From contig JAADJZ010000009.1 in assembly GCA_011032825.1 (NCBI GenBank), positions 62,001 through 126,000 on the forward strand: a stretch of DNA of 64,000 nt, read 5' to 3'. The notes beneath the pieces were generated by a model. The model was given only the letters and a program-made list of their open reading frames with translations. It made no database searches and had not been told where the DNA came from. The position numbers were made by a program, and so were the translations under genes. The DNA is from Massariosphaeria phaeospora. Its lineage: Eukaryota > Ascomycota > Dothideomycetes > Pleosporales. Positions 32,867 to 44,301 of this stretch are shown in pieces; the first letter of the stretch is position 1; every line of letters begins with the position of its first letter.

Positions 32867-33394
32867 TTGGCGCATGAAGTTACGTTGGAAATCCAGGAAC
32901 ACCTTCAGAGGGATCGTATCGTCGCCGTAGCCACTAGGTCTGAAGCCGAATCGCTGATGACACCGGCAATCAACACACCACTCGCCCTCATCGACCATAA
33001 TAGTCAAGTAACCACCAGAGACGCATTGAGACATCGCAACGACAAGACAATCGTCTTGTTATCCGCCCTCGGCGACTTCGAGTTGACTGCTGTGAAGCAT
33101 TATACTGATCGGAGGAACTTGGAAGACGACAACAAGAACTTCACGGGCCGTGTGACCTACGAGGAGATTCGACTGATCAATAACGAGTGCGGTGTGGCCT
33201 ATGTAGCTAAGATGCTGTGCCGCGCCATACCTCCAAAGCGGTGCGTCGCGGGGTCTCTTTTCAAGCGGCGAAAATTGGCCCCAGGGCCTTCTATTCATTT
33301 TCCGGAAGTGCTCGGGTTGGCTACCGTGCCGCAATATACCCCCAGCGTCTTGGTTGGTGGCTATCTGTACTTCGACGAGGCACTAGTTCCGTAG
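32867..33394 (+). CDS. Hypothetical protein, 175 aa
   Basis: An intronless frame starts at ATG 32867 (MAHEVTLEIQEHLQ). Third positions are enriched in C/G and there is no low-complexity sequence, which favours a real gene. There is no signal peptide, membrane segment or recognisable motif. It lies between the divergent four-helix gene and the P450 gene. Spurious translation cannot be excluded. Confidence 0.4.
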   Translation: MAHEVTLEIQEHLQRDRIVAVATRSEAESLMTPAINTPLALIDHNSQVTTRDALRHRNDKTIVLLSALGDFELTAVKHYTDRRNLEDDNKNFTGRVTYEEIRLINNECGVAYVAKMLCRAIPPKRCVAGSLFKRRKLAPGPSIHFPEVLGLATVPQYTPSVLVGGYLYFDEALVP

Positions 33395-33593
33395 AGCTGG
33401 GGTGAGTGGTCCCACAAGAGATGATCGACAACCTCGCCGTACAACACCACGTCTCGGCACGCTGGGGCGGAGTCTCCTGCCGGGCCTTAAGTTACTTCAC
33501 AGAACGTTGACAGTTGAAGATCCCCACCGCACCCAATTTCTCTCAACGTTTTTGCCCAACGTCACATCAGCGTCGTTTGCCGGCATAGGAGTC

Positions 33594-35385
33594 ATGTTTT
33601 CGACTAACCGCATCGCTAACACATGGTTGTGCGTAGTCCTCCTTGTAGGAGCTGTCATCTTGAGAGTTTGTGATTTCTAAATCTCGAACCAAAGTAGATA
33701 TTAACGGGAGTAGGGCTTGTTCGTCGCCTCTTATCGCTTGATGTTTCATCCATTGTCGAAATATCCCGGACCATGGCTTGCGAAGATTTCCGATGGTTAC
33801 TCAGCTTGGTACAGCATCAAGGTTGATCTCCATCTCAGAATCGAAGAAGCGCATGCGAAATATGGTATGTGCTGAGATGGGGTTCCAACGCATTGGGGAA
33901 GCTGACGATACCAGGACCGATGGTACGAATAGGCCCAAACAAACTGATCGTGAACTCGGCCACAGCACTCCAAGGCATGTTTTGGTCCGACTGCGCTTCA
34001 CATCCACTGACATTGGCTAGAAATATACCGGAAAGACGACGTCCGAAAAGCCCAAAACTACGAGGCGATGCTTTCGATTCCCGGAGTATTCAACACCCAT
34101 ACTTGTATAGACAAGACACTGCATCGCCGGAAGCGCAAAGTCGTCAACCAGGCGTTCTCAGATAGCTCCATCCGTGCCTTCGAACCGACCATGATCAAGA
34201 ATATAGACATCTTCATCGACCAGCTTGTACGTCACTGCCAATGCCATCAAAATCTAGATGAGTGGTCCGAGCCGCTCGACATGAGCACAGTGACGCAACG
34301 CCTTGCCCTGGACGTAATGGGTGAGTTTGGCTTCGGGCGCACCTTCGACATGCAGACGAGTGATACGAATCGTTTCCTGATCGATGCTATCAGGGCGACG
34401 AGCAGGGTAGTCGGCTTGTTTTACCAATATCCGCGATTAAAGAAGCTCGGCGTCGAAGAATGGCTGAAGACAGGAATTTGGACGAGATCAAAGTTTGGCG
34501 AGTTGGTGAAGGGAATGGTCCAGAAGCGTCTCAGTGAGGAAGCAGACGCTTCGCATGACCTGTTTTCTTTTATCATCAATGCTAAAGATCCAGAAACGGG
34601 TCAGGGGTTCACTCTGGAGGAGCTTTGGTGTGAGAGCAGGCTCTTCATCATCGCTGGTATGTGGAGATCGTACTAGAAGAAAACTCAAGCTGATGGTGCC
34701 AGGATCGGACACGTCCTCTACCGCAATGGCCGCAGCGTTCTTCTACCTCTCACGGAACCCCGAGTGTAAAAAGAAGCTTCATACCCTCATCCGAGAGACG
34801 TTCTCGAATGCGGAAGAAATACGGACTGGACCGAAGCTCGCATCCTGTGGTTATCTTCGTGCTTGTATCGACGAGGCCATGCGGATGTCGCCCCCAATTA
34901 CTGGGGCATTATTGAGAGAGGTGGTTTCCGAGGGCGGTATGGTAATCGACGGCGAGCATGTATCCGCGGGAGTTAACGTGGGTACCTCGTTGTACAGCAT
35001 TCATCACAACAACAGCGTCTTCGACAACCCATGGAAGTACGATCCCAATCGGTGGATGGGTCTCGAGTCAGAGTCTGAAGCATTTGTCAATCGACAACGT
35101 ATGCAACGACTGGCCTTCAATCCATTCTCGCTCGGGAGTCGCACATGCGTGGCCCAGACGATGGCATATGCGGAGATCACCATCACACTCGCCAAGATCC
35201 TTTGGTATTTCGATTTCCGCATTCCAGGTGGACCATTGGGGCAGATCGGCGCGGGTGGGGAAGGTGATCGAACCGGCAGACACAGAACCCAGGAGTTCCA
35301 GCTTCGAGAACATCTGACCAGTCATCATGAAGGGCCATATCTTGAGTTTTCGCTCCGATCACGGGACAGCGTAATGTCTCAGTAG
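33594..35385 (+). CDS. Cytochrome P450 monooxygenase
   Basis: Five exons: 33594-33665, 33714-33864, 33915-33974, 34021-34656 and 34703-35385, giving 533 residues. The N-terminal signal anchor is NTWLCVVLLVGAVIL, followed by the hinge LMFHPLSKYPGPWLAKI. The oxygen-binding I-helix AGSDTSSTAMA spans the exon 4/5 junction. The K-helix ExxR is EAMR, and PNRW follows in the PERF region. The haem loop is FNPFSLGSRTCVAQ, where Cys is the haem ligand and the usual Gly after Cys-x is Ala. These are diagnostic of class II fungal P450s, ER-anchored and dependent on CPR. Intron 3 (33975-34020) has a GC donor (G|GCATGT). Substrate unknown; the sequence is of the broad benzoate-hydroxylase / pisatin-demethylase-like type seen in xenobiotic and secondary metabolism. 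No partner enzymes are adjacent. Confidence 0.9.
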
Positions 35386-37220
35386 ACGGTCATGTTTGGG
35401 ACAGGCGAACTATCGTGCCTTCGTCACATTGCATGGTTTCCAGCTCATCTCGCCAAGCAAAACCGAGGTCCACTAACGTACTGCCGGGTGTCCAAGTTTA
35501 GACGTTGGGTGTAAAAGTCAACGGAGGAGAACGTTCGTTCCGGAAGGAACCCAGAACATGTTGATATATCAACTGTTGCTTTGCGAAGACACAACTACAT
35601 GTTCCCTTAAATTTATACTGAGACGAAAGCACATACCGTGTTCATGGTGTTCAAGAAACTCCTATAACATCCTTTGGTGGGCATGATGAGGAGGAGTCGG
35701 CCTGGTATCAAGGTATGGCGCTCGGAGGCAGCAATTGTAGCAACACGGTCCAAAGCGAAGATACCCCCACAATCGTCTTATATGCCATGCCCCAGTGTCT
35801 CATTTTCGGGATGCGATTCGTGCCGCAGACGCGTTGTGCAGTGCCGGACGGGTATCGGGTTGGGTAGTCACTTGATGGTGCCGATGCAGCTCGTCTGAAG
35901 ATATGCTGAGAAGCGGGCCTATTTACGCTTTTTATTGATGAGGGAGAAAGGGGGGGGGGTGGGGTGTCGTCTGTCGTCAACGGTCATGCAAGTGTCGTCT
36001 TGTCGTGACACGCGATGACGGCAGCGATTTCCCGGCGCTAGTCCGATTTTCGACTAGTCACCCCTGACGTGGGTCATCGTCATCTCCCCGCGGTCTGCCA
36101 GAACAACTATGCCCCCCATTCCATCCCAAGCCCATTACCGTCACGAAGGCCGATCAAACACCTCTTCGCGGCTATCCAGCCCGCTGTCTACAACGACCTC
36201 TTCTCGCTAAGATCAGAGTTTTGGCGGCTTTTTGACTTGACTTGACTTGACTTGACTTGACTTACATCAATGGCCTAAGAGAAGATTGTGTGGACATGCG
36301 CTTTTTTCGTTAGAGTAAATATGCTTATGTGGGCATGGCCGACCGGACGAAGAACGGAATTGCGTCGCTTTCTGCTATAGAACAGGGCGTAGGGCGTGCC
36401 GCGTGGGGCGTAAGACAAGGCGTGCATCACCCTCGGTCCCCGTCTCCGCGCCTTACAGCGTGCGCTACCCCAACGTCTTCCACTCGATGCGCTACCAGAA
36501 TTCAAGACGAAGTGCGAGTGTTCAAGTCAGCGATTCTTTTGGTGTGCGAGATCGATGCGTGTGATTTTGTAGTGCGTCAAAGGTGGAAACCAGACGTGGA
36601 GTGCGATATTTCCATGGTGCTTTTTCGCCCCTGAGTGCCACTGCAAGCCCTGTTACTTCGTCTTCGATTCCTATCCCATCACGAAGTCCATATATCATAG
36701 AGGTGAAACCCTCCAACCGGAGCGCAGTGCAGTCAGCCTCCGCCCTGTCACCCCGAGTCAGATTTGCGATACATTTAGCATATACTCAGGTAACTACCGG
36801 GAAAGACAGAATTGGCCGTATGTACGCCTTGCAGAGCTCCAAGCTCGGCCTGCCCCGGGCGAACCTAAATAGAACACCTTAGCAATTCCGCGCGATTCCT
36901 TTTTCACTCTCTGCTTCCGTTTTGCGGGGTCGGGCGTAAAACCAAGCTCTGCCTACAGATCCCCGAAGCGGAGTCCGTATCTTGAAGTCTTGGGTTGCAC
37001 AACAACCACCACCGGCCACTGGGCAGGTACCTCATTGCTACTCTACACACAAACGGGGCGAAGAATCTCACCGTCGTACAATCTCCGCAGGGCGTTGTGC
37101 AATGGATACCGGAGGGGGTGGACGGGCATCGATGTACGTACGGCATGTGTGGACCAAACATGGAGGAAATGTACGAGCATGCAAGAATCGGCCTGCGGGC
37201 ATGCTGCGGTGGATGCGAGG
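35386..37220. other. Intergenic, with TTGAC tract
   Basis: There is no gene I can support. A perfect pentanucleotide tract (TTGAC)6 lies at 36,232-36,261, and a G-run (GGGGGGGGG) at about 35,950. A Cys-containing frame near 36,995-37,230 overlaps the promoter of secreted protein A and is probably spurious. Confidence 0.5.
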
Positions 37221-37224
37221 AAGG

Positions 37225-37230
37225 TATAAA
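37225..37230 (+). promoter_or_regulatory. TATA motif of secreted protein A (shared family motif)
   Basis: GTATAAAGAGCCATGC lies 158 bp upstream of the ATG at 37383. The same word occurs upstream of paralog C (GTATAAAGAGGCATGC) and, weaker, paralog B (GTATAAGTAGGCTTGC). Confidence 0.65.
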
Positions 37231-37382
37231 GAGCCATGCTCGAGACGTTCGTTTACCCATCATCAACTCAGCACCAGTCCTGAACAGATACACATTCGCT
37301 TCTTCATCTTTCTTTCTTCCAGATACATTCCTTCGAGCTTAGTCTATCCCACACCCATTCAATCAACCAACCGCCCACCAAC

Positions 37383-37864
37383 ATGCAGCCCTCCACCCTC
37401 CTCGCCATCCTCGCCACCACCGCCACGGCCTCAGCCAAGTGCTTCAACCAAGTCAAGGAAGGCACCGCCTTCTGGGGCTCCCACGACATCGCGATGAACT
37501 TCGTCGACGAGATCTGCAATAGCGGCAACATGGCCGGCTACTTTGAGGCCGGCCAGGCCAAGCAGGCCTGCTCGGCCGTGTCGCTCGACGGCCGCATCAA
37601 CTGGTTGGTCAAGTGGACGGACCCGGAGAGCATCGGCGGCTTGACGCTCAACGACGACGACTGCAAGCTCCGCTTGAAGCAAGAGATCAGTATGTGTCTG
37701 GCTGGCGGCAGCACGACGCATAACGGCTGGGAGTTCATGTAAGTAGCTACGATTGCGACAGCGACAGCGACGGCAAATGTGTCACCCGCAGGTCGTGCGC
37801 TTTGAGCTGAGAGCTTTTACTGACTGGTATCCCCAGGTCTGACCCCAACTTTGGCACGTGCTAA
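37383..37864 (+). CDS. Small secreted cysteine-rich protein A (effector-like family)
   Basis: Exons 37383-37738 and 37837-37864 (98-bp GT-AG intron, phase 2) encode 127 residues. The signal peptide is MQPSTLLAILATTATASA. The mature part has six Cys, in KCFNQ, EICNS, QACSA, DDCKL, SMCLA and the last residue GTC. The core reads ...AMNFVDEICNSG.....YFEAGQAKQAC..., then VKWTDPESIGGL...DDCKLRLKQEI..C, then GWEF|MSDPNFGTC. The final nine codons are on exon 2. Paralogs B and C in this window share the signal, the core, the intron and the SDxN...C tail. The family is not one I can name. Small, secreted, Cys-rich and multi-copy near repeats fits an effector or antimicrobial-type protein; that role is inference. 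Confidence 0.85.
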
Positions 37865-38518
37865 GCTTCTTGAGACGTATGACTTGGGAACAAGGGGTGG
37901 TATTGATGACCAAGGGAAGTGAGAGAGCTGAGCTATTCTTTTCTATTTGCGCCCACGTTCAGCATACATGCATGCGCAGTCGTGCTACACACATACAGTC
38001 TTTACCGAGAAATGCGACCAATCTAGAATCAAATTTACCCTTTCCGTTCTGTCTTCATATCTCTTTAAACTTTTTGCCGTGTCTTGGAATCTCCTACTCG
38101 TGGAAGCAGCCGCTCGCTTCACGGTTGGGCTCTCTTCCAACACAGCGAACTCTAAAGCGTAGGATTGAATTTACATCCTACGTACTTAATTATTCACTCA
38201 CAATGCGCATCTTATTACTCCACTGATGTTATGTTCCAACACAACGCCTCCAGACACATGATCCACTTACAATGCGCACCAGCTAGTCTAAGCGCAAATA
38301 ACTACATTTCATTGCTAGGCGTTCATTGTTCAAGACCCAATCGTATATATATAAGATGCTTCCCACGCCTCTGGAGATATATCAAACATCTCCATCACGC
38401 CGATAACTACCTCAGGACGCAACAAAACAGTTCACGCGGTCTACAATCTCCTAAGCTTTCGATCCTTATTTGGCACTAACAAAATCCATAGCTTAGTACT
38501 ATAAAAACGACCCAAGCA
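37865..38518. other. Intergenic
   Basis: This is 3' sequence of secreted protein A and the promoter of the coiled-coil gene. TATATATATAAG lies at about 38,344-38,355, roughly 170 bp before the coiled-coil start. Confidence 0.5.
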
Positions 38519-38527
38519 TGTCGTCGA

Positions 38528-39679
38528 ATGAAAACAGCGTCGCTGGCGACCAGGGGAACGCGTTTGATAAGCTATCTCGGCATCAAGGCCCTTGATCTCG
38601 ACTCAGACAAGGCGCTTTTGCAAGCGAAGGTCGATCAGTTAGAAAGCGAATGTCAAGCCTTGCAGGCACGTGAGCAAGATCTCGAAGAGTACTCAAAGAA
38701 CTGCAAGCGCGAGGTCCAGGAATCTGAGATTCGTGAGACAGCACTAAAAGAGTGTCTAGAAGACGCGCAGAAAACTACTGAAGAGTATAGACGTAAGCTT
38801 GAGGAGCTTGAGGTCGTGGCTTCGAAGAAGCAGGAGGCGATTGTTGACGAGTACGAGGAGAAGCTGCAGGAGTCTCGGAAGGCTTCTGTGGACCGCATAG
38901 CTGAGCTGGAGACGCAACTAGCTGAACAGCAAACTGCGTCCAACCAGCGCTACCAGTACTCTGAGACTTCTGTCAGCGAACTTTGGGCGCAACTCGATCA
39001 GAAGATGCTCGATCAGAAGATAGTAGATAAAGTGGAACTTCGCGATGCCAAGAAGGCATCTGACGAACAGATAGCTAAACTCGAGGCACAGCTCGCAGAG
39101 CAGCAGGTCTCGATAGAAGGGGAACTTCGCGCTGCCGAGAAGGCATCTGAAGACCGGATAGCCAAACTCGAGGCACAGCTCGCAGAGCAGCAAGCCTCGG
39201 CCAGCCTGCGGTCGCAAGAGCACCAAGCCTCGCTCCGCGCCGCCGAGAACTCCAGCAACGACCGCATTGCCACCCTCATCCAGCAGCGCGAGGCTCGAGA
39301 CCAGCGTGTGCGCGACCTGGAGCAAGAAGTTCAAAAGCAGGACCGGCTTGAAGAAACGCTGCAAGAGAAGTGCCGCAGCTTGAACATCAAACTCGACAAT
39401 CTGGACGCGTCGTTTGATCGCGAAGTCAACGCCGAGATTCAGGCTCGAGACCGCGCCGACCAAAACTCGCGGGACTTTTGCGTGTGGAGCAACCATCCGC
39501 AGAACTTGCAGGATGTATTTGACGCGTGCATGCAGCAGGAGCACGACCGCATTTGCGATCTCCAGGATCTTCTTCGTCAGTATCGCATTCCGTACCATTT
39601 CCGCGAGCTTCGCCCAGACCAATTAGTAGAGGCACATAAGCTATACAGGCAGCTCTTTGGTAGTTGGAATCTAGTGTAA
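38528..39679 (+). CDS. Coiled-coil protein 1
   Basis: The 383-residue frame starts MKTASLATRG. Residues about 25-310 are heptad-rich coiled coil with tandem units such as DRIAKLEAQLAEQQ, repeated three times with variation, and long Glu/Gln/Lys/Arg runs. The last about 70 residues form a separate globular-looking segment (VWSNHPQNLQDVFDACM...YHFRELRPDQLVEAHKLY). An alternative ATG nine bases upstream (38519, MSSNENSVAGDQGN...) is in another frame and stops after 25 codons, but it resembles the N-terminus of the second coiled-coil gene (MSDTNAQSNSPAGN at 46512). The ancestral start may therefore be there, with a frameshift near 38,560-38,590. A structural or scaffold role is likely; no family name. 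Confidence 0.72.
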   Translation: MKTASLATRGTRLISYLGIKALDLDSDKALLQAKVDQLESECQALQAREQDLEEYSKNCKREVQESEIRETALKECLEDAQKTTEEYRRKLEELEVVASKKQEAIVDEYEEKLQESRKASVDRIAELETQLAEQQTASNQRYQYSETSVSELWAQLDQKMLDQKIVDKVELRDAKKASDEQIAKLEAQLAEQQVSIEGELRAAEKASEDRIAKLEAQLAEQQASASLRSQEHQASLRAAENSSNDRIATLIQQREARDQRVRDLEQEVQKQDRLEETLQEKCRSLNIKLDNLDASFDREVNAEIQARDRADQNSRDFCVWSNHPQNLQDVFDACMQQEHDRICDLQDLLRQYRIPYHFRELRPDQLVEAHKLYRQLFGSWNLV

Positions 39680-40056
39680 GGAACACATACCTTATTGTAG
39701 TTTTGCAAAGTAGAGTCTGTGGCCAAATATTCAAGTCTATCGTAGAGTAATCCGAATCATCCTGTTCAAACAAACCCTCAAAACTACATCGCATCTTATA
39801 ACGCCCCTAGTGCCCAAATGTAGATATTTCACTTGGCTTCGTGATGTTTCTTGCGTGATCCCCTGCGCCAACTCCCTCGAGCAATCTTCGCCAAACGCAC
39901 TCTCTCTTTTACGCATCTCATTACCAATTCCTTCTAACATATCCAAACTATACTCCATAAACTTAATGTTGCGAATTATATCTGTTACGTTTGATATTAG
40001 TGGCTAGTCAACATAGTCAGCAATGACTGCACGACTCTAATTGATCAATTGAATTC

Positions 40057-40530
40057 ATGCCCTTAGAACCAACCCCACATCACACCACACCTCTTCCTCT
40101 ACCCCCATCAGCAACTAACGCACAGACTTCTCGCTTCGTTCGTCATCGGCAAATATCTCAACTGCCGACACTGAGCAACATCCGTTCTGGTAAAAAGAGC
40201 GGAGCAGTAATATCGATCGCGACGGTCTTGCCAGCGGGGAAAAACGAAGCTGTAGATCTTGTTGCGAATCTCGGCCAGGAGAGAAAGGAGCCTGGACTGT
40301 GTGTGATTACGAGAGAACCTGCAGGACGCAAGATAGCAGTTAACAAACTGGAGAAAGTAGGCTACAACGCCTGGCGCACTTACAGCTTACCCGCTCGGAA
40401 CCATGATTCAGTAGCCTCTGCAGCGTTTTCTACTGGCCCACCCCCCACCCCCTCACCCGCCCCTCCACCTCCCCCACCCACCATCCCCGCCTATCAAGAT
40501 CATTCGCTGACGGAACAGGGGTCAACGTGA
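40057..40530 (+). CDS. Possible hypothetical protein with Pro-rich end
   Basis: A 157-codon frame has a mid-section that looks coding (ISIATVLPAGKNEAVDLVAN) and a Pro-rich tail (PPPTPSPAPPPPPPT). The start region is Pro/Thr/His-rich and the frame has no recognised domain. Part of it (about 40,396-40,463) resembles 19,508-19,570, so it may be a piece of a dispersed repeat, not a gene. At 40,007-40,049 just upstream is the 43-bp segment also found at 23,900-23,942. Confidence 0.25.
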   Translation: MPLEPTPHHTTPLPLPPSATNAQTSRFVRHRQISQLPTLSNIRSGKKSGAVISIATVLPAGKNEAVDLVANLGQERKEPGLCVITREPAGRKIAVNKLEKVGYNAWRTYSLPARNHDSVASAAFSTGPPPTPSPAPPPPPPTIPAYQDHSLTEQGST

Positions 40531-40733
40531 GACCGTATTGGAAAGTCCACAGCCTCTTATTAGCGGGTGCCCATGTGTATTACCCTTTGCTTGCGCGGTA
40601 TTCAGCATTTGGCCTTTGCGATCACGTATATTGGTTCGATAGTATTGTCCAAGCTTCCTCTTTCGGATCGCCAAGGTGACGGTAGTTGCCATGTTTACGA
40701 AGTTGAACACGGCCAAGCACTGGACTGACATGC

Positions 40734-42176
40734 TTACACTTCGTTCCGTTCCAGTACACTGCCTTCGAACCACGCCCTGAATGTGTCCCACGCCCACACA
40801 TTGCACAAATACCGTATGGTCGCAATGAGACGATAACATCCCGCGAGCGTTCTAGTATCACCTACTATATACGGAAACTCCACCATTTGCCTTTCATTCT
40901 GATGATCGAAGAGCCAATACAACTTCCAGACATGTCCGAGTACAAAGAAACCGGGCAGAGGAGTATAGCATGACGCATCTTTGATGAAGCGCAGGATCTG
41001 GTGCTGCCATGTGGCCATCCATGTGGCCAGGTTGAGCTTTGCGTTCTCCTCATCTTTGTGCCCTACCCGCGTCACGATCGATAAGAAGGCAGGCCGGTTG
41101 CACATGTTTGGTAGCAGAGTCTGATTGATAGTACGCACTTCGCTGCCGTGAAGAAGGTTTTTGATACGACGTTTGGTGTCATTGCCGGGCAGGATGACGA
41201 CGAAATCGACGACTTTGGGATGGTGGTCGTCTCCTTTGAAGAGCGAAGCATATTGCTTGATTGGTTGCGCTGAAGTCCTGCTAGGGTAAGTCTCGTGGAA
41301 CAATGGCTGCCAGGGAACAGCGACACCACAGAAGAAAGCATGGAGAACTTAACAGAGAATGATGAACGGGCGGAAGATGATGAGGGAGATGCTGAAAAAG
41401 ATATCGAAACAACCCAGAAGAAGACAGGAGGAAAAGTGCGAAAGTGCTGCTATCACGGACTCACACGTTGGGACTGCGGAAGACCTCCCTGGAAGTCTTC
41501 AGGGCACAGGTCAAAAGCGGTTGATGGACGGTACAGTTCCAGACAGCTTCGTCGCTCATGTCCTGCGAGGCCCAATATGCGGCTTTATGTATGCCTCGTA
41601 AAGTCTTCATCTCATCAACATAGTCAGAAAGTTCAAGTGCTCTTTGCCCATACGTCCCGAGTTCCGGGCTGAAGGGCTGTACGAAAAGCTGATGGGCAAA
41701 GACGGGATGTTCGTCCGGAAAAGAATTCTAATCAAGGCTGTCAGCAAGTTTATCGTGCTTTTGCGCAAAGCAGGTCGACCTGAAGAAATTTACCGTGAAC
41801 ATACTTTTGAACATTCTGGTATAATATCGATGTCATTCGCAAGGTCCACCAAGACGCGCCAATGCTTTCGAAGCGAACCCAGAGCAAAACTATAAGGATG
41901 CAGCCATTATTTCCACAAAAGCGGTTTGTCCGGAAAATCCATATCTTCCATAGCCATGTTGCGCTCTGATGGGCGGGCAGTCGTTGGAACCACTTGTTGC
42001 TCGTCGGCTGGCTCGTTGGGACCTGCAGGCCCGGCCTGCAACGCAGATGCATTCTCGTCTGGGGTCGTCGTGCCCTCAGACAGCTCTTGGTTTGCGTCGC
42101 CGTCGTAGTCCGCACGTCGCTTGCTAGGAGGTAGTGCAGACGCCTCTCCTGGGCGTTTGCGTGTGGATGAACTCAT
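40734..42176 (-). pseudogene. PD-(D/E)XK nuclease-like protein, one nonsense codon
   Basis: Three exons: 42176-41805, 41727-41465 and 41277-40734. The introns (GTATGT..TAG, GTGAGT..CAG) are in phase, giving 393 codons. The only defect is TAA at 41907-41909 (codon 90). The N-terminus is the usual disordered MSSSTRKRPGEASALPPSKR. The domain of the fungal PD-(D/E)XK-like family follows: LANDIDIIPE, then DEAVWNCTVHQPLL (family: sEaeWN..VH.PLL), VVDFVVILPG, LSIVTRVG, LNLATWMATWQHQI, then GFFVLGHVWKLYWLF. The expected active-site ExK appears as V-x-R in LSIVTRVG, so even the repaired frame might be inactive. These proteins are abundant, expanded and of unknown function in ascomycetes. The stop could be RIP (CAA to TAA). 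Confidence 0.75.
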
Positions 42177-44301
42177 AGGCTTTATCAAAGGAGGATAGAT
42201 GAGCGATTAGGCGGCATGCATGCAGCAATTGGCGAAATCGATGAACGAGGGCTGAAGTGTGATGAAGTTGCGGAGTGCTGGTGGGGAGAAATGAAGTGAC
42301 GTCCGCTTAGCGGCTCACTCCGTAACAGGCTGGGCACACTCACGCGACGTGACGATCCGGAGCAAGGCGGGCCGACGCCATCTTGGCGCAGCACATCGGG
42401 GGCGGCGTCCGCGCCCACTCTCCGCCCTCAACACCATCGCATAATTGACACCTGCCATCCCTCTCCCCTCATGACCGAACACACCCACGACCGCATCAGC
42501 TCATGGCTCGCCCCTGCCGCGACTTCTCCCCACCCCCAACGCCCTCACTCAGCCCCCGCACTTCGACGCCGCCGCTGGACGGAAAGCGCACCATATCCCA
42601 TCCCGCCGAGTTCCCCCCATTGTAGCGGTCGCCCGTGGCAGCATCAAAACGACCATGGCGATGATGTGCCGCTCGAGCAGAGCGCCTCGCAGCTCGGGAG
42701 CGCCATACCAAAACAGACGCCCGTCCAGCGACTGCGAAGGAGCTATGGAGTTGTAGGATCGTAATGGGATACAGTAGCCCCAGAACAGGGACATACAACC
42801 AGCCCATACCCGAGTCGCATCTGGCGAATCCATTGCTCACTACCGTCATCTTCGTCTAGTTATTCGCATTTTACCAATCCCCTCCCTCACCACCAACGAC
42901 TCCGACCGCCGCAAGCACATCAACCGCGAAACCACCCTATCGCCGAGGTGGCGCGTGCGTCGAGTTATGCGATACGGCGGTTCGGTGTGGTTTCGCACTA
43001 GGACGGTATAGGCCGTGTTACCGTAGGACGTAGAGGGGTCGAGTTGTGACCGACCGAGTACGTCAATGCCGCGTCTCATCAATCAGGCCCGTACTCTTAT
43101 CTCCCATCTTATCTCTCTTCTTTTCTTCAAGTTCCACGTCCCATCCACCCGCGCATTCATTCGTTCATTCATTCATTCGGCATCCACGCCATCTTCACCC
43201 TCATCCCCCAGTCGTCCACTAGTCATCGAAATCTCGAACCAACCGTCGCCAAGGCGAGTACAGTAGACAGGTTGCGTTGGGTTGGGTACCTGCAGTATAC
43301 TTATCATGTCCCATGGGGTGCGGTGCTGTTTATCGTCTGTCGTCCCTCGTCGATCATACCACGTCCATCTTGACGTCGCCTTTCGCCTTCAGGCCTTTCT
43401 CCGCGTGCGCGCAGTCATTCGTTCTTCCAATCGTTCATCTATTCATCAACGTCCGAGTCGATCTCATTTAGCCGTTGCATTCTTGTCGCGCACACACACA
43501 CATTTCAGAGTTCCACCGTCCAAGCAACGAAGTCGGAGCATCAGCAAAGTGATAGAAAACACGTTGCAGTCGCTCAAGACACAGGGCGAGAAGACATATA
43601 GTGATGTGTCCAAGCGAGCGGTTGGGCACAATCACTCGGGACATGAATGGGGGTTAGCGTCGCAGCGGACATCGGGGATAAAGGGACAGTCTAGCGCGGG
43701 GGCTAGGGCCAGGGCCGGGGACTATCCCGCATGCCCGCGTACCCGCCCCCGCCTCTAACCTCACCTCACCCCTTCTCTCTGTCGTCATAACTAACAAGCT
43801 ATACAGTTGTTATCATCATTCGCGTCTTTATTACTCGGTACACTCATTCCAACGCACCACCATCATCAATTCTAAGGTCAGACTCACACACCAGACCTCG
43901 TTACTCATTATGGAGTCCGGAAATGAATCGAGTCAAACCAGACCTTAAATTATACAACCTGCAGCTCTCAAGCACTTAGCTCAATCGGTTAGGTTTATGC
44001 CCACACCCTCTAGCAGAAACACCCCCCTTAAAATGCATCTATCTGTCCGTGTTCGTATTCGCGTTCGTGTTCAGAGGCATGCAGCAGTTCCCGCCCCCAC
44101 ACCGTCCGGTTGACGATGCGGAACGAATATCTCCTATCCCGTCTGTCCCTGCGCCCAACCAATAACGTTGTTGTAAGTAGTAACACAAAATAGCCGGGAC
44201 GTTCCTTTCATCTCCCATCCCTCTCGATGCTTCTCCAAAACTTACCCCATCCCCGCAATCGAATCCTACGCTCTCCTTCTCTCTCCTCCGCCAGCCTCAC
44301 C
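42177..44301. other. Intergenic, about 2.1 kb
   Basis: No gene is supported. There are short frames with Arg/Ser/His-rich, unconvincing content on both strands, CATT repeats at about 43,153-43,180 and a CA-rich tract at about 43,490. The words TTAGCTCAATCGGTTAGG at about 43,978 resemble a tRNA D-arm, but no tRNA follows. Confidence 0.45.

Noticed and set aside
38918..39622. 234-codon Leu-rich minus-strand frame over the coiled-coil gene
   Set aside because: Antisense of Glu/Gln/Lys-rich repeats always gives Leu-rich frames; shadow.
43975..44050. tRNA-like D-arm (TTAGCTCAATCGGTTAGG)
   Set aside because: No acceptor-stem partner and no T-arm (GTTCRANNC) follows at the right distance; the cloverleaf cannot be drawn.
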